Source: Bifidobacterium magnum
GTDB lineage: Bacteria > Actinomycetota > Actinomycetes > Actinomycetales > Bifidobacteriaceae
Assembly (NCBI RefSeq): GCF_000741255.1
Contig: NZ_JGZB01000004.1
Span: 433,047-497,046, forward strand
DNA length: 64,000 nt
Direction of reading: 5' to 3'
Shown here: in pieces, positions 38,395 through 47,112 of the stretch
Layout of the letters: every line of letters begins with the position of its first letter
Position numbering within the stretch: the stretch's first letter is position 1
Program-made: the position numbers and the translations under genes
The notes under the pieces: generated by a model
What the model saw: the letters and a program-made list of their open reading frames with translations, nothing else
What the model was told of the DNA's origin: nothing
The model's database searches: none

Positions 38395-39108
38395 TTACTT
38401 GTCCGCAGTCGCGGTTTCGAGCGACAACGTGATCATGTCGTTGAACGAACGTTCACGTTCGGCGCTGGAAAGCGAGCCCTCGCGGAACAGCAAGTCGGAA
38501 ACCGTCAGAATGGACAGTGCGCGGAAGCCGAGCTTGGCGCCCAGCAGGTAGAAGCCTGCCGATTCCATTTCCGTGCCGAGCACGCCGAAGTCGGCGAGCT
38601 TCTTCATGTCGATCTCGTCGTTGTAGAAACGGTCCGCGGCGAAGATGTCGCCGACCTTGACGTCAAGACCCTTCTGCTTGGCGATCTGGTACGCCGTGTC
38701 GAGCAGCTCGAAGTTGGCGAGAGGCGCATAGTGCACGCCCGCCGTAAACGTGTTGGCCACAACGGCCGAATCCGTGGAAGAGCCTTGCGCCAGCAGAATG
38801 TCGCGCATGTTGACGTCGGGCGCCATGCCGCCGCACGAGCCCACGCGGATCATCGTGCGCACGTTGTAGACGGTGGCGAGTTCGGTTACGTAAATGGACA
38901 GGGAAGGGATGCCCATGCCGCTAGCCTGGGTGGACACACGATGTCCCTTGTAGGTGCCCGTAAATCCGAGGCAGTTGCGCACACCATTGACCTGGTGGAC
39001 GTCCTCGAGGAAATGTTCGGCAATGTACTTGGCGCGCAGCGGATCTCCGGGCAGGAGCACGACATCCGCGTAATCTCCGGGCTGCGCTTCAATATGTGGC
39101 GTTGGCAT
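38395..39108 (-). CDS. deoD: Purine-nucleoside phosphorylase, DeoD type
   Basis: A 237-residue hexameric-type enzyme that cleaves purine (deoxy)nucleosides with phosphate. TPHIEAQPGDYADVVLLPGDPLRA at the N-terminus, RVGSCGGM and TEMESAGFYLLG near the active site, and SDLLF with the catalytic Asp are present. The ATG at 39108 begins the conserved MPTPHI; an upstream in-frame ATG at 39144 lies in a regulatory motif. Its leader holds the five-fold 9-bp repeat at 39163-39207, so expression may vary with repeat number. Confidence 0.95.
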   Translation of the reverse strand: MPTPHIEAQPGDYADVVLLPGDPLRAKYIAEHFLEDVHQVNGVRNCLGFTGTYKGHRVSTQASGMGIPSLSIYVTELATVYNVRTMIRVGSCGGMAPDVNMRDILLAQGSSTDSAVVANTFTAGVHYAPLANFELLDTAYQIAKQKGLDVKVGDIFAADRFYNDEIDMKKLADFGVLGTEMESAGFYLLGAKLGFRALSILTVSDLLFREGSLSSAERERSFNDMITLSLETATADK

Positions 39109-39125
39109 ACTATACCGTCGCTTTC

Positions 39126-39145
39126 TGTGCACCACCATGTGCACG
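39126..39145 (-). promoter_or_regulatory. TGTGCAC...ATGTGCAC motif in the deoD leader
   Basis: Two GTGCAC hexamers spaced by nine bases, nearly repeating the element upstream of the MFS gene. It may bind a nucleoside-responsive regulator. Confidence 0.45.
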
Positions 39146-39162
39146 GTATGGCCGAATATGGC

Positions 39163-39207
39163 CGTATTGATCGTATTGATCGTATTGATCGTATTGATCG
39201 TATTGAT
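39163..39207. repeat. Five tandem copies of a 9-bp unit (CGTATTGAT)
   Basis: Five perfect copies lie between the hairpin after deoB and the deoD leader motif, about 55 bases upstream of the deoD start. Such a repeat changes length by slippage. Its position suggests an effect on promoter spacing or leader length. Confidence 0.95.
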
Positions 39208-39213
39208 GAGGGA

Positions 39214-39257
39214 AACGTGATGCCTGTTCAGCAGAGCGCCATCGCAGGCATCACGTT
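39214..39257 (-). terminator. Hairpin after deoB
   Basis: A 13-base-pair perfect stem (AACGTGATGCCTG with CAGGCATCACGTT) and an 18-base loop, just after the deoB stop on the minus strand, followed by TTTCCCTC there. It likely separates deoB from deoD-deoA. Confidence 0.65.
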
Positions 39258-39281
39258 GAGAAAGGAATTCAGGCTAAGAAT

Positions 39282-40481
39282 TCAGCTGATTTGCTTGAGG
39301 AAGCTCGTACCTTCTCCGTTGCCTTCGACCTGGAAGTTGTCCAGGATCGTGGCGCCCATGTCGGAAGCGGTTTTGCGCACGCCCAGCGAGGTTCCCGGGT
39401 GGTGCATGCTGGGCGAGTAGGTGAGCAGCGGCACGAATTCGCGCGTATGGTCCGTACCCGTGTAGGTCGGGTCGTTGCCATGGTCGGCCGTGATCATGAG
39501 CAGGTCGTCGTCGCGCATGTTGGCGAGTACGGTGCCCAGACGGCGATCCAGGTCCATCAGGGCTTCGCCGTCGCCCTGCGCATTGCGGCGGTGGCCATAC
39601 ATCGCGTCGAAGTCCACGAGGTTGATGAAGCACAGGCCCGTGAAATCGATGCCCATCGCTTCGTCCACATGGTCCATGCCGTCCATGTTGCTCTTGTTGC
39701 GCCAGCCGCGGTCGATGCCCTGGCCCGAGAAAATGTCGTTCGTCTTGCCGATGCACAGCGTGTCGTATCCAGCTTCCTGCAGGAAGTCGAGCACGGTCTT
39801 GTCGGTCGGCTTCAGGCCGTAGTCGTGGCGGTTGGACGTGCGCACAAAGTGGTCCTTGTCCGGTCCCACGTACGGACGCGCGATGACGCGGCCCATCACG
39901 ATTTCCGGACCGTTGATCAGCGTGCGCGCGTATTCGGAAATACGGTAGAGTTCCTCGACGGGAATGACGTCCTCGTGCGCCGCGATCTGCAGTACGGAAT
40001 CGCCCGACGTGTACAGGATGAGGTCGCCCGTTTCCATTTGGTGCTCGCCGTAGTCCTTGATGACTTCGGTTCCCGAATACGGCTTGTTGACGATGACCTT
40101 GCGTCCCGAGAATTTCTCAAGCTTGTCCACGATCTCTTGCGGGAAGCCGTCGGGGAAGAAGGACATGTTGAATCGTACGGGCAGGCACATCATTTCCCAG
40201 TGGCCGTCCAGCGAATCGTTGCCCCAGGACGTGATCTGCATCTTGCCGTAGCATCCGATCGGATCTGCTACGGGCGGCACGCCCTCGATCGGGTCGTCCG
40301 TGCGGATGTTGCCCAGTCCCAGCTTTTGCATATTCGGCAAATGCAGGTCGCCCTTGAAGAACTTGCCGATATGACCCAGCGTGTCAGCACCCACATCGTT
40401 GAATTTCGCGGCGTCGGGCGCCTCGCCGATGCCGATGGAATCCATTGCGATGGCGAATACGCGCTTATAGGTGTAGCTCAT
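39282..40481 (-). CDS. deoB: Phosphopentomutase
   Basis: A 399-residue alkaline-phosphatase-superfamily enzyme that interconverts (deoxy)ribose-1- and -5-phosphate, linking the phosphorylases to central metabolism. The metal site is seen in [24 protein letters not shown] [10 protein letters not shown], and [18 protein letters not shown] with Asp/His ligands. The start follows GAAAGAAGA. It has hairpins on both sides, so it may be transcribed alone from its own promoter in the 170-base spacer to deoC. Confidence 0.95.
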   Translation of the reverse strand: MSYTYKRVFAIAMDSIGIGEAPDAAKFNDVGADTLGHIGKFFKGDLHLPNMQKLGLGNIRTDDPIEGVPPVADPIGCYGKMQITSWGNDSLDGHWEMMCLPVRFNMSFFPDGFPQEIVDKLEKFSGRKVIVNKPYSGTEVIKDYGEHQMETGDLILYTSGDSVLQIAAHEDVIPVEELYRISEYARTLINGPEIVMGRVIARPYVGPDKDHFVRTSNRHDYGLKPTDKTVLDFLQEAGYDTLCIGKTNDIFSGQGIDRGWRNKSNMDGMDHVDEAMGIDFTGLCFINLVDFDAMYGHRRNAQGDGEALMDLDRRLGTVLANMRDDDLLMITADHGNDPTYTGTDHTREFVPLLTYSPSMHHPGTSLGVRKTASDMGATILDNFQVEGNGEGTSFLKQIS

Positions 40482-40608
40482 GAGTATCTTCTTTCCCCAT
40501 TGAAATCAGATGGTTGGCAGACGTTCCCGCGTTTGCCAACAGTCGCGATCTAATATGCGTGGCGTGCTCCTCGCGAACGAGACATGCCATGGGCCGGCTG
40601 CCCGGCAA

Positions 40609-40640
40609 AGGTGGCGCGATGCCCCAACATCGCGCCACCT
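40609..40640 (-). terminator. Terminator-like hairpin after deoC
   Basis: A 13-base-pair perfect GC-rich stem (AGGTGGCGCGATG with CATCGCGCCACCT) and a six-base loop, 15 bases after the deoC stop on the minus strand, followed by TTTGCC. Confidence 0.75.
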
Positions 40641-40654
40641 GAAGGTGAGGAAAC

Positions 40655-41323
40655 TTACTCCATTTCCTCGAGGATCTGCACGTGGGCGGAAACGCCAAGT
40701 CGCGTGGCGCCCGCGTCGATCATGTCGTAGGCTTCCTTGAGCGAGTGGATGCCGCCGGCGGCCTTGACGCCGAAGTCCGGTCCCACGGTTTCGCGCATGA
40801 GGGCCACATCCGGAGCGGTGGCGCCCGCGGTGGAGAAGCCCGTGGAGGTCTTGACGTAGTCGGCGCCCGCGTCCACGGTCATCTTGGTGGCGCGGATCTT
40901 CTCGTCTTCCGTCAGCAGGGCCGTCTCGATGATGACCTTGAGCAGTGCGCCCTTGGCGTGCGCGGCGTCGGCCACTGCCTTGATGTCTTCGAGCACGATA
41001 TCGTCGTGGCCGCTCTTGAGCTCGCCGATGTTGATGACCATGTCCACTTCGTCGGCGCCGTTGTCAATGGCGTCGTTGGTTTCGAACACCTTAGTGGCCG
41101 TGGTGTTGGCGCCCAGGGGGAAGCCGATGACGGTGCAGACCTTGACGTCGGTGCCTTCGAGGTCCTTGGCGGCGCGCGGGACCCAGTAGGGGTTCACGCA
41201 CACGGAAGCGGTGTCGTAGTCCTTGGCTTCGTTGCACAGCTCGTCGATCTGGGCTTCAGTCGCGTCCGCCTTGAGCAGCGTGGCGTCCATATACTTGGCC
41301 ATCTGTGCCTTGGTGAGTTCCAT
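40655..41323 (-). CDS. deoC: Deoxyribose-phosphate aldolase
   Basis: A 222-residue class I aldolase that cleaves deoxyribose-5-phosphate to acetaldehyde and glyceraldehyde-3-phosphate. The Schiff-base Lys is in VIIETALL...[11 protein letters not shown] (the YVKTSTG motif), and the second active-site Lys is in [10 protein letters not shown]. The N-terminus [22 protein letters not shown] is typical. AAAGGAAC precedes the ATG. It lies between nupC and deoB but has hairpins on both sides. Confidence 0.95.
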   Translation of the reverse strand: MELTKAQMAKYMDATLLKADATEAQIDELCNEAKDYDTASVCVNPYWVPRAAKDLEGTDVKVCTVIGFPLGANTTATKVFETNDAIDNGADEVDMVINIGELKSGHDDIVLEDIKAVADAAHAKGALLKVIIETALLTEDEKIRATKMTVDAGADYVKTSTGFSTAGATAPDVALMRETVGPDFGVKAAGGIHSLKEAYDMIDAGATRLGVSAHVQILEEME

Positions 41324-41641
41324 GGTGTTCCTTTCTAATACGGCCTCGGGGCCGTTCCCTTCCTTGAAAATGCCTTCGCCTTCGCGTCTTCGTTAGCGCT
41401 GGTGGGCACCGCAAACCGGTACATGACATTTTCATTTTCTATTGTGCATACGGTTCATGGGCAATGATGCGTGTATGCACAAAGCATATATTTCAATAAA
41501 AAAGGAACGTTGAGCTGCCTTGTCCATGACGTTCCCTTGCGTATATAACGTGGATATGGCGACGTTGCTTTACCACGAGTATTCAGTTATAAAGAGCCCT
41601 GCCGGGCTGCTGCCGGAGCAACAGCCCAGCGAAAGCGGATG
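41324..41641 (-). promoter_or_regulatory. deoC upstream region with a wide inverted repeat
   Basis: No gene is seen. TTGTGCATAC (41442-41451) and GTATGCACAA (41473-41482) are perfect 10-base inverted arms spaced 31 bases apart, about three helical turns, 120 bases upstream of deoC. The TGTGCAYAC half-site is like those before deoD and the MFS gene. The nupC end hairpin is listed separately. Confidence 0.55.
41604..41627 (-). terminator. nupC terminator hairpin
   Basis: GGGCTGTTGC and GCAGCAGCCC pair with one mismatch around a four-base loop, 15 bases after the nupC stop on the minus strand; CTCTTTATAAC lies downstream. Confidence 0.65.
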
Positions 41642-42973
41642 TCACCACTCGAACAGGCCGACCATCGCTGCGGAGCACAGCGAGACGAGGATGCCCGAGA
41701 GGAAGATGCGCAGGATCTGCTGCGAGATCACGTCGTTCTTTTCCTTGCTGACCATTCCCTTGAAGCAGGCCACAACCATGCCCAAGGTGCCAAGGTTGGC
41801 GAAGGACGTCATGAACACGCAGATCTCAGCCTTGTAGTGCTGCGGGAAGTTGTTGACGGTGTCCTGGATGGCGCCCATGACCACGAACTCGTTGGTGACG
41901 AGCTTGAGACCCATGTAGCGTGCGAACTCCCAAGCGGTGCCGCCGTCAAGGCCGAGTAGCCAAGCCGGGATGAACATGAACACGGCCAGGATGTTCTCGA
42001 GCGAGAGCTGGTTCCAGATGAGGCCGAGCAGGGCGTCGATCAGGCCCGTCAATGCCACGAAGGCGGTGACGTTTGCGGCGATGATCAGGATCAGCTGGCC
42101 ACCGGTGAGGATGGAATCGCCCAAGTACGTGAAGAACGGTTCCTTCTTCGGCTTGGCCGGGTTGTGGGTGAAGGCCTTCTTGTACCAAGGCAGAGCCTTG
42201 TAAGCGGCAACAGCTTCTTCTTCAGCCTTGCGGGCTTCCGGAGTGGACTCGTCCGGCAGCATTTCGTCGCCAGCGGCCTTGAGGCCGTAGATCACGTCTT
42301 CTTCCGGCGTGACCTCGACCGGGTAGAGCATGTGGGAGATGAGCAGGGCGTTGATGCAGTTCAGCGGGATGGCCGTGATGACGAACTCGCCCGGGATCAT
42401 CTGGATGTAAGCGCCCACGATGGAGGCGGTGATGCAGCTCATGGACATCATGGCGAGTGTGACGTTACGTCCGGCCTTCATGCGTTCGAGCTGGGTCTTG
42501 GACACAGCCAGAGCCTCGGTGTTGCCCAGAACCATCATTTCCACGGCGAAGAAGGTTTCAAACTTCGGGCGGCGCGTGATGAAGCCGAGTCCACGACCGA
42601 TCCACTTGATGATCCACGGCAGGAAGCCGATGTAGGTAAGGATGTCAAACAACGGGACGATCAGAAGGATCGGCAGCAGCGAGCTGGTGACGAAGTTGAC
42701 AGGGGACGGGTCAGTGCCGTTGGGGCCAACCCAGTTGGCGAAGGTGAAGTTAATACCCTTGTAAGAGATATTAACGATCCAAGCGAATGCATCGGCCACG
42801 GCCATAACGGCGGCGCGACCCCATTCAAAGCTGGTGAGCAACCATGCGATCACCAAGTTGAACAGTACCAGGCAACCAACTGACTTCCATTGAATTCCCT
42901 TGCGGTCGGCGGAGAACAACCAGCCAAGTCCCAAGAAAATAAGGAGGCCCACAATGTTTACCACGAGATACAT
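41642..42973 (-). CDS. nupC: NupC-type concentrative nucleoside transporter
   Basis: A 443-residue CNT-family symporter with about ten membrane segments that brings nucleosides in with protons or sodium. Family marks are ILPILLIVPLFDILTYIGFLPW-like helices, GNTEALAVSKTQLERM, the substrate-site GGQLILIIAANVTAFVALTGLID and TNEFVVMGAI near the C-terminus. A charged cytosolic loop of about 60 residues lies in the middle. GAGGAAAG precedes the ATG. It supplies the deo phosphorylases; an AAACGTTT palindrome lies upstream. Confidence 0.93.
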   Translation of the reverse strand: MYLVVNIVGLLIFLGLGWLFSADRKGIQWKSVGCLVLFNLVIAWLLTSFEWGRAAVMAVADAFAWIVNISYKGINFTFANWVGPNGTDPSPVNFVTSSLLPILLIVPLFDILTYIGFLPWIIKWIGRGLGFITRRPKFETFFAVEMMVLGNTEALAVSKTQLERMKAGRNVTLAMMSMSCITASIVGAYIQMIPGEFVITAIPLNCINALLISHMLYPVEVTPEEDVIYGLKAAGDEMLPDESTPEARKAEEEAVAAYKALPWYKKAFTHNPAKPKKEPFFTYLGDSILTGGQLILIIAANVTAFVALTGLIDALLGLIWNQLSLENILAVFMFIPAWLLGLDGGTAWEFARYMGLKLVTNEFVVMGAIQDTVNNFPQHYKAEICVFMTSFANLGTLGMVVACFKGMVSKEKNDVISQQILRIFLSGILVSLCSAAMVGLFEW

Positions 42974-43562
42974 GGGAACCTACTTTCCTCTTTCATTTAT
43001 CGTTACGGTTTCTCGATCCGTAACCATGCCGGCGCCATGTGGTGAAACGTTTAATCACCAGTGCAATGATCTCCACGACTAAACCCTCATTAGTTGGTTG
43101 TGGAAAATGGAACACCAGTGGTTTCGCTCTTCAGCGCGCGAGCATTTCCTTTCTCTGTTCTGAAAAGTCTGGTGAGCACATCCGTAGTGGCAATCTTCAC
43201 CATTCCTTTTCACATTGCTAAGACTAGACCTATTTTCAATGTTCGTTTTACGGCGTGTTGCGTGTTAACTCATGTTCACTTTTCGGAGTGTCGAAGGGAG
43301 CAGTAAAGCGTTTTGCCTACAGTTCTAAGGAAATCTCGGTGTTCATTTTCGTGTTCTGATGTGATTTTAAAGTACATCGTCTCTATGAAATGGTAGCGGT
43401 AACATCCCCAGAAATTAGCGCTATTCGGTAGGGTTGTTGAATTATTATGTAACCAATGTCTCATTTCCGATATTTTATTTTTTCATATCGCCAATGGGAC
43501 GCTTCCATGAAGAACGATGCACTGCCGGCCATGGAGCCGACACTTCACGAAGGACAAAGCTG
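42974..43562. promoter_or_regulatory. nupC upstream region with two palindromes
   Basis: GTTACGG (43002-43008) pairs with CCGTAAC (43018-43024). TGGTGA and TCACCA frame an AAACGTTT core at 43040-43060; the first 13 bases repeat exactly upstream of the MFS gene. From 43061 to about 43490 the DNA is AT-rich with no gene seen, and it must hold promoters for nupC and for the divergent coiled-coil gene. Confidence 0.6.
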
Positions 43563-44525
43563 TTGGACGAGCATCATGCATCCGATCCCGCCGACACAAT
43601 CGGCGGCAATACGCAAGTTTTCTCACCATCGGACCTCCTCGACGAGGTCAGTGACCATGACGACAAGCCTGCCGGACAGGGGCCGCGCCACGGGGCGCAT
43701 AAAGATTCCTCCACGCGGACCATCAAACAGACTGTAATTATTTGTGCGATTGTGGCTGTCATTATTGCGGGTATCTATACGGCCGTCACGCTGGTACGGC
43801 GCAACGCCATGGAACAACTGGCCGTCGCACGCCAGTCATGCGAACAGGTGCAGGCGCAAGTCAAGAAAAAGGCGACCGCCTATAGCGCGTACATGGATCA
43901 GGACGCGCAAGCCGCGCAGCATATTACGGCCGTGGATGTGACGGACTCGAACACAGTGGACGAACTGACGAAAATCGTCACCGAATCCGTGCCGCAACAA
44001 GTAAACTGCAATGCCTCAAGCGTGGCTCAATACAAGACCCAGGAAGACAAGCTCGGCGATCAGCTCAACTGGTATACCGAACACCAGTCGAGCCTCGAAA
44101 CAGCCGTGGCGAACGTGCACGAATCCCACGAACAGAAGCGCCTCAACGACGCCTGCACATCGCTGGCATCCGAGCTGCAAAACGCGAGGGAAGTGCTCAA
44201 CGTAAGCAAAGACCGCGTGGACAACACTGAACAATGGAATACGCTCTCCACGTTGGTCGACCAGGCTGACGATCTGAAAAACAGCGACAACGTGACGAAA
44301 ATCGCGGACATGACCGAGCGCATCCGGCAGGCGTCCGACGCGGTCAACGAAGCGTACCAACAGAAGCTGCGCGAAGAGGAAGAGGCCGCCCAGGCGCGCC
44401 AGCGGGCTCTCGAAGAGGCGCAACGCGCCGCCGAGAAAAAGGCGCAGGAACAGGCCGCCAAAGAAAAACAAAAGTCGCAGAACTCCAAGAAAACGCAACA
44501 ATCGGAGAAATCTAACAAAAAGTAA
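43563..44525 (+). CDS. Membrane-anchored coiled-coil protein of unknown function
   Basis: Not recognised. About 320 residues: a hydrophilic acidic N-terminus, one membrane segment (VIICAIVAVIIAGIYTAVTLV), then a long helical, Gln/Glu/Lys-rich domain ending in a charged coiled coil and a Lys/Ser/Gln tail. It would be anchored with the large part outside. The start is uncertain: a TTG at 43563 has GAAGGAC upstream. A better-looking N-terminus (MKNDALPAMEPTLHEGQ) begins at the ATG at 43507 in another frame and would join if one A were added near 43558. Its terminator follows directly, so it is a single-gene unit. Confidence 0.6.
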   Translation: MDEHHASDPADTIGGNTQVFSPSDLLDEVSDHDDKPAGQGPRHGAHKDSSTRTIKQTVIICAIVAVIIAGIYTAVTLVRRNAMEQLAVARQSCEQVQAQVKKKATAYSAYMDQDAQAAQHITAVDVTDSNTVDELTKIVTESVPQQVNCNASSVAQYKTQEDKLGDQLNWYTEHQSSLETAVANVHESHEQKRLNDACTSLASELQNAREVLNVSKDRVDNTEQWNTLSTLVDQADDLKNSDNVTKIADMTERIRQASDAVNEAYQQKLREEEEAAQARQRALEEAQRAAEKKAQEQAAKEKQKSQNSKKTQQSEKSNKK

Positions 44526-44557
44526 CATATGTGGGCCGCCAGAGACGGCTCGCCCTA

Positions 44558-44597
44558 TATGAACAGCACATAAAACCTATGCGAACAGCATATAAAA
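44558..44597. repeat. Two short direct repeats
   Basis: GAACAGCACATAAAA and GAACAGCATATAAAA, each preceded by TATG, lie about 20 bases apart just before the terminator. Purpose unknown. Confidence 0.5.
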
Positions 44598-44636
44598 AAT
44601 GGTGGAGGTTCCCGTCGGAAAACCTTCACCATTTTT
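44597..44636 (+). terminator. Terminator of the coiled-coil gene
   Basis: A 14-base stem with one G-T wobble (44597-44610 with 44621-44634), a 10-base loop and a T-run. An A-run on the other side makes it able to stop the minus-strand tRNA transcript as well. Confidence 0.85.
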
Positions 44637-44652
44637 CTATGTCCATAACAAG

Positions 44653-44726
44653 TAGGGCGACAGGGGCTTGAACCCTGGACCGGCGGATTATGAGTCCGAT
44701 GCTCTAACCGACTGAGCTATCGCCCC
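44653..44726 (-). tRNA. tRNA with CAU anticodon, probably elongator Met
   Basis: A full cloverleaf reads on the minus strand: acceptor GGGGCGA with TCGCCCT, D-arm GCTC...GAGC, anticodon loop CTCATAA, T-arm CAGGG-TTCAAGC-CCCTG. CCA is not encoded. CAU is shared by Met and by the minor Ile tRNA that TilS modifies; the identity cannot be settled from the anticodon, and elongator Met is the more usual reading. Confidence 0.93.
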
Positions 44727-44871
44727 GTGAGAACACATCGTGCACTTTAGCAGATTCGCCCGAAAAAGACGAATATCCCAGTAAAGAACAGCCCCCGGGT
44801 TCCGCTGCGCTGCATTAAAGTGCCAAGAAACAACATAAATCGCAGTGGCAAGCCAAGGGGGGAATGCATAT

Positions 44872-46563
44872 ATGGGCACCACGCACGCGAACAATGCACT
44901 TGAAGACATGCGCATCGCGCAGAACGCCGACCGTACTTTTGAACAGGCCGTGGAACACATGTCGCCGTTCGAACGCAAGAACCTTCTGCTCAACTACGCG
45001 CGCGAAGGCGACAAGAAATCCACGCGCACGCTGCTGGACGCCGGCCGTGGCAACCCCAATTGGATCGCCACATTGCCGCGCGAAGCGTTCTTCCTGCTTG
45101 GCGGCTTCGCCATGCAAGAGGCACGGCGCTCGCTGTACATTCCGGGCGTGGACGTGGCCGGATTGCCCAAATCGGAAGGCTCGGCGGACCGCTTCAAGAC
45201 CTACCTGTCCGAGCATGGCGGCCAGAAGGCCGCGGAATTCCTGATGAACGCGCTGCATTACGCCTCCGAACAAGGGTATGTGCTTGACGATCTTGTGGAG
45301 GAGTGGACGCAGGGCATCGCCGGATGCGAGTATCCCGTACCCGAACGCATGCTGCATTTCAGCGAGCAGATTGTAGGCCAATACCTGCAGCAGGAATTGC
45401 TGGGCGGTAAGGCTCCCGATGTCCCGTTCGACCTGTTCGCCACGGAAGGCGGCACCGCGGGCATGTGCTACATGTTCTATGCGCTCAAAAGCAATTTCCT
45501 GATCCAGCCCGGTGACAAGATGGCGCTGATGACGCCGATTTTCACGCCGTATCTGGAGATCCCGCATCTGAACGACTACGACCTCGACGTGGTGGACATC
45601 AAGGCGACCACCATGGCCGACAATGGCCTGCATTCGTGGCAGTACCCGGACTCCGAGCTTGAAAAGCTCGCCGATCCGTCCATCAAGCTGCTATGTGTGG
45701 TCAATCCGTCCAATCCGCCGTCCTACGAGATGAGCGAGGAGTCGCGCCAGAAGCTTGTGGACATTGTGCGCACGAAGAATCCGAACCTCATGATTGTGAC
45801 GGACGACGTGTATGGCACATTCGTTCCAGGCTACCGCTCGCTGTTCGACGACCTTCCTTACAACACGGCCAGCATCTACTCGTTCTCCAAGTATTTCGGT
45901 GCCACGGGCTGGCGTTTGGCTGTGACGGCCGTGTCGCAACACAATATTTTCGACGACCTCATCGCCGCACTACCCAAGGAGAAAACCGACATTCTCGCCG
46001 CGCGCTATGCGTCCTTGGGCGACAATGTGCCGGGCATCCGTTTTATCGACCGTATGGTCGCGGACTCGCGTCTCGTGGCGCTCAACGGCACGGCGGGCCT
46101 TGGTACGCCTCAACAGATCCAGATGACGTTCTTCGCGCTGATGGCGTTGATGGACACGCAAGGCATCTACAAGACGAAGATGATCGAGATTGTGCACGAC
46201 CGCTTCAACTGCCTGTGGAAGAGCCTGAAATTGCAGCAGAATCCCGATCCGCTGCGCGCCGGATACTATTCGATCATCGATTTGGAGCTGTGGAGCGAAC
46301 GCCTGTATGGTGACGAGTTCACGCAATGGCTCAAGCGCAACTACAAGTCGCTCGACTTCGTGTTCCGCCTCGCGCGCGACACGGGCATAGTCGTCATGGA
46401 TGGCGGCGGATTCGATGCCCCCGACTGGAGTATCCGCGTGTCGCTCGCCAACTTGAACATTGACGACTACAAGCGCATTGGCGATTACGTGTCCTCGCTG
46501 CTTAGCGCTTACGCGACAGTATGGCAGGAACAGCGCGAGAAAAACGCGCAGCAGAAGTCCTGA
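44872..46563 (+). CDS. asdA: Aspartate 4-decarboxylase / aspartate aminotransferase
   Basis: A 563-residue PLP enzyme of fold type I that removes the beta-carboxyl of aspartate, giving alanine and CO2, with side transaminase activity. It is longer than ordinary aminotransferases, as AsdA is. The PLP Lys is in YSFSKYFGATGWR; VVNPSNPPSYEMSEES and VTDDVYGTFVPG are the cofactor-contact stretches; the C-terminus has IRVSLANL with the substrate-binding Arg. The ATG at 44872 follows AAGGGGGG. An aspartate:alanine antiporter (AspT) usually accompanies it in proton-motive aspartate cycles, but no such gene is next to it here. Confidence 0.9.
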   Translation: MGTTHANNALEDMRIAQNADRTFEQAVEHMSPFERKNLLLNYAREGDKKSTRTLLDAGRGNPNWIATLPREAFFLLGGFAMQEARRSLYIPGVDVAGLPKSEGSADRFKTYLSEHGGQKAAEFLMNALHYASEQGYVLDDLVEEWTQGIAGCEYPVPERMLHFSEQIVGQYLQQELLGGKAPDVPFDLFATEGGTAGMCYMFYALKSNFLIQPGDKMALMTPIFTPYLEIPHLNDYDLDVVDIKATTMADNGLHSWQYPDSELEKLADPSIKLLCVVNPSNPPSYEMSEESRQKLVDIVRTKNPNLMIVTDDVYGTFVPGYRSLFDDLPYNTASIYSFSKYFGATGWRLAVTAVSQHNIFDDLIAALPKEKTDILAARYASLGDNVPGIRFIDRMVADSRLVALNGTAGLGTPQQIQMTFFALMALMDTQGIYKTKMIEIVHDRFNCLWKSLKLQQNPDPLRAGYYSIIDLELWSERLYGDEFTQWLKRNYKSLDFVFRLARDTGIVVMDGGGFDAPDWSIRVSLANLNIDDYKRIGDYVSSLLSAYATVWQEQREKNAQQKS

Positions 46564-46602
46564 ACACGGCGCGGACACGGGCGTTCCGGGAGTGAAAAAC
46601 CG

Positions 46603-46631
46603 TTGCGTTCGTCAGGGCGTATACCTATAAT
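46603..46631 (+). promoter_or_regulatory. rpmE promoter
   Basis: TTGCGT at 46603-46608 and a perfect TATAAT at 46626-46631 with a 17-base spacer, 72 bases before rpmE. Confidence 0.85.
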
Positions 46632-46703
46632 TTTTGCGTCCGGTTCACGCTATGCCATAGGGGCATGGCGACCCGGGTCCCCCCGTATCTTTAGGAGACA
46701 AAT

Positions 46704-46916
46704 ATGAAGCAGGGTATTCATCCTGATTATCACGCAGTAGAGATCACTTGCTCTTGCGGCAACACGTTCGTGACCCGTTCGACCGCCAATGGCGATCACA
46801 TGACGGTTGACGTGTGCTCCAAGTGCCACCCGTTCTACACCGGCAAGCAGAAGATTCTGGACACCGGCGGTCGCGTGGCTCGCTTCGAGAAGCGTTACGG
46901 CAAGAAGACCAAGTGA
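46704..46916 (+). CDS. rpmE: Ribosomal protein L31
   Basis: A 70-residue large-subunit protein that bridges the two ribosomal subunits. It is the zinc-binding form, with Cys at 16, 18, 38 and 41 (CSCG and CSKC). AGGAGACA precedes the ATG. A strong promoter and a terminator with a UUCG loop frame it, so it is a single-gene unit, although some read-through to prfA is possible. Confidence 0.97.
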   Translation: MKQGIHPDYHAVEITCSCGNTFVTRSTANGDHMTVDVCSKCHPFYTGKQKILDTGGRVARFEKRYGKKTK

Positions 46917-46933
46917 TTCTTGTAGCGTGATGG

Positions 46934-46960
46934 ATACCAGCCTTCGGGCTGGTATTTTTA
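46934..46960 (+). terminator. rpmE terminator
   Basis: ATACCAGCC and GGCTGGTAT close over a TTCG tetraloop, followed by a T-run. A textbook intrinsic terminator. Confidence 0.95.
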
Positions 46961-47112
46961 TTTTGCTTGTGGTCTGCACGGCCAGATTGGAGCGCCTTGA
47001 ACAAGGCCTTGATTGGGTAAGCTGTGGAGACTTGCGCGTACAGTGGTACCGCATACGTTGTTATAGGCCAACTTTATCGATTCGCGTGATCGGCTAGGAG
47101 AACGAACCCATC

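Noticed and set aside
39163..39207. CRISPR-like repeat array
   Set aside because: Nine-base units are directly abutting with no spacers; it is a simple tandem repeat.
37024..39420. 798-codon plus-strand frame opposite deoA and deoD
   Set aside because: Antisense to two conserved enzymes; the IDRIDRID stretch is just the tandem repeat translated.
44653..44726. tRNA as an integration site for a mobile element
   Set aside because: No integrase gene and no repeated 3' tRNA fragment were seen nearby.
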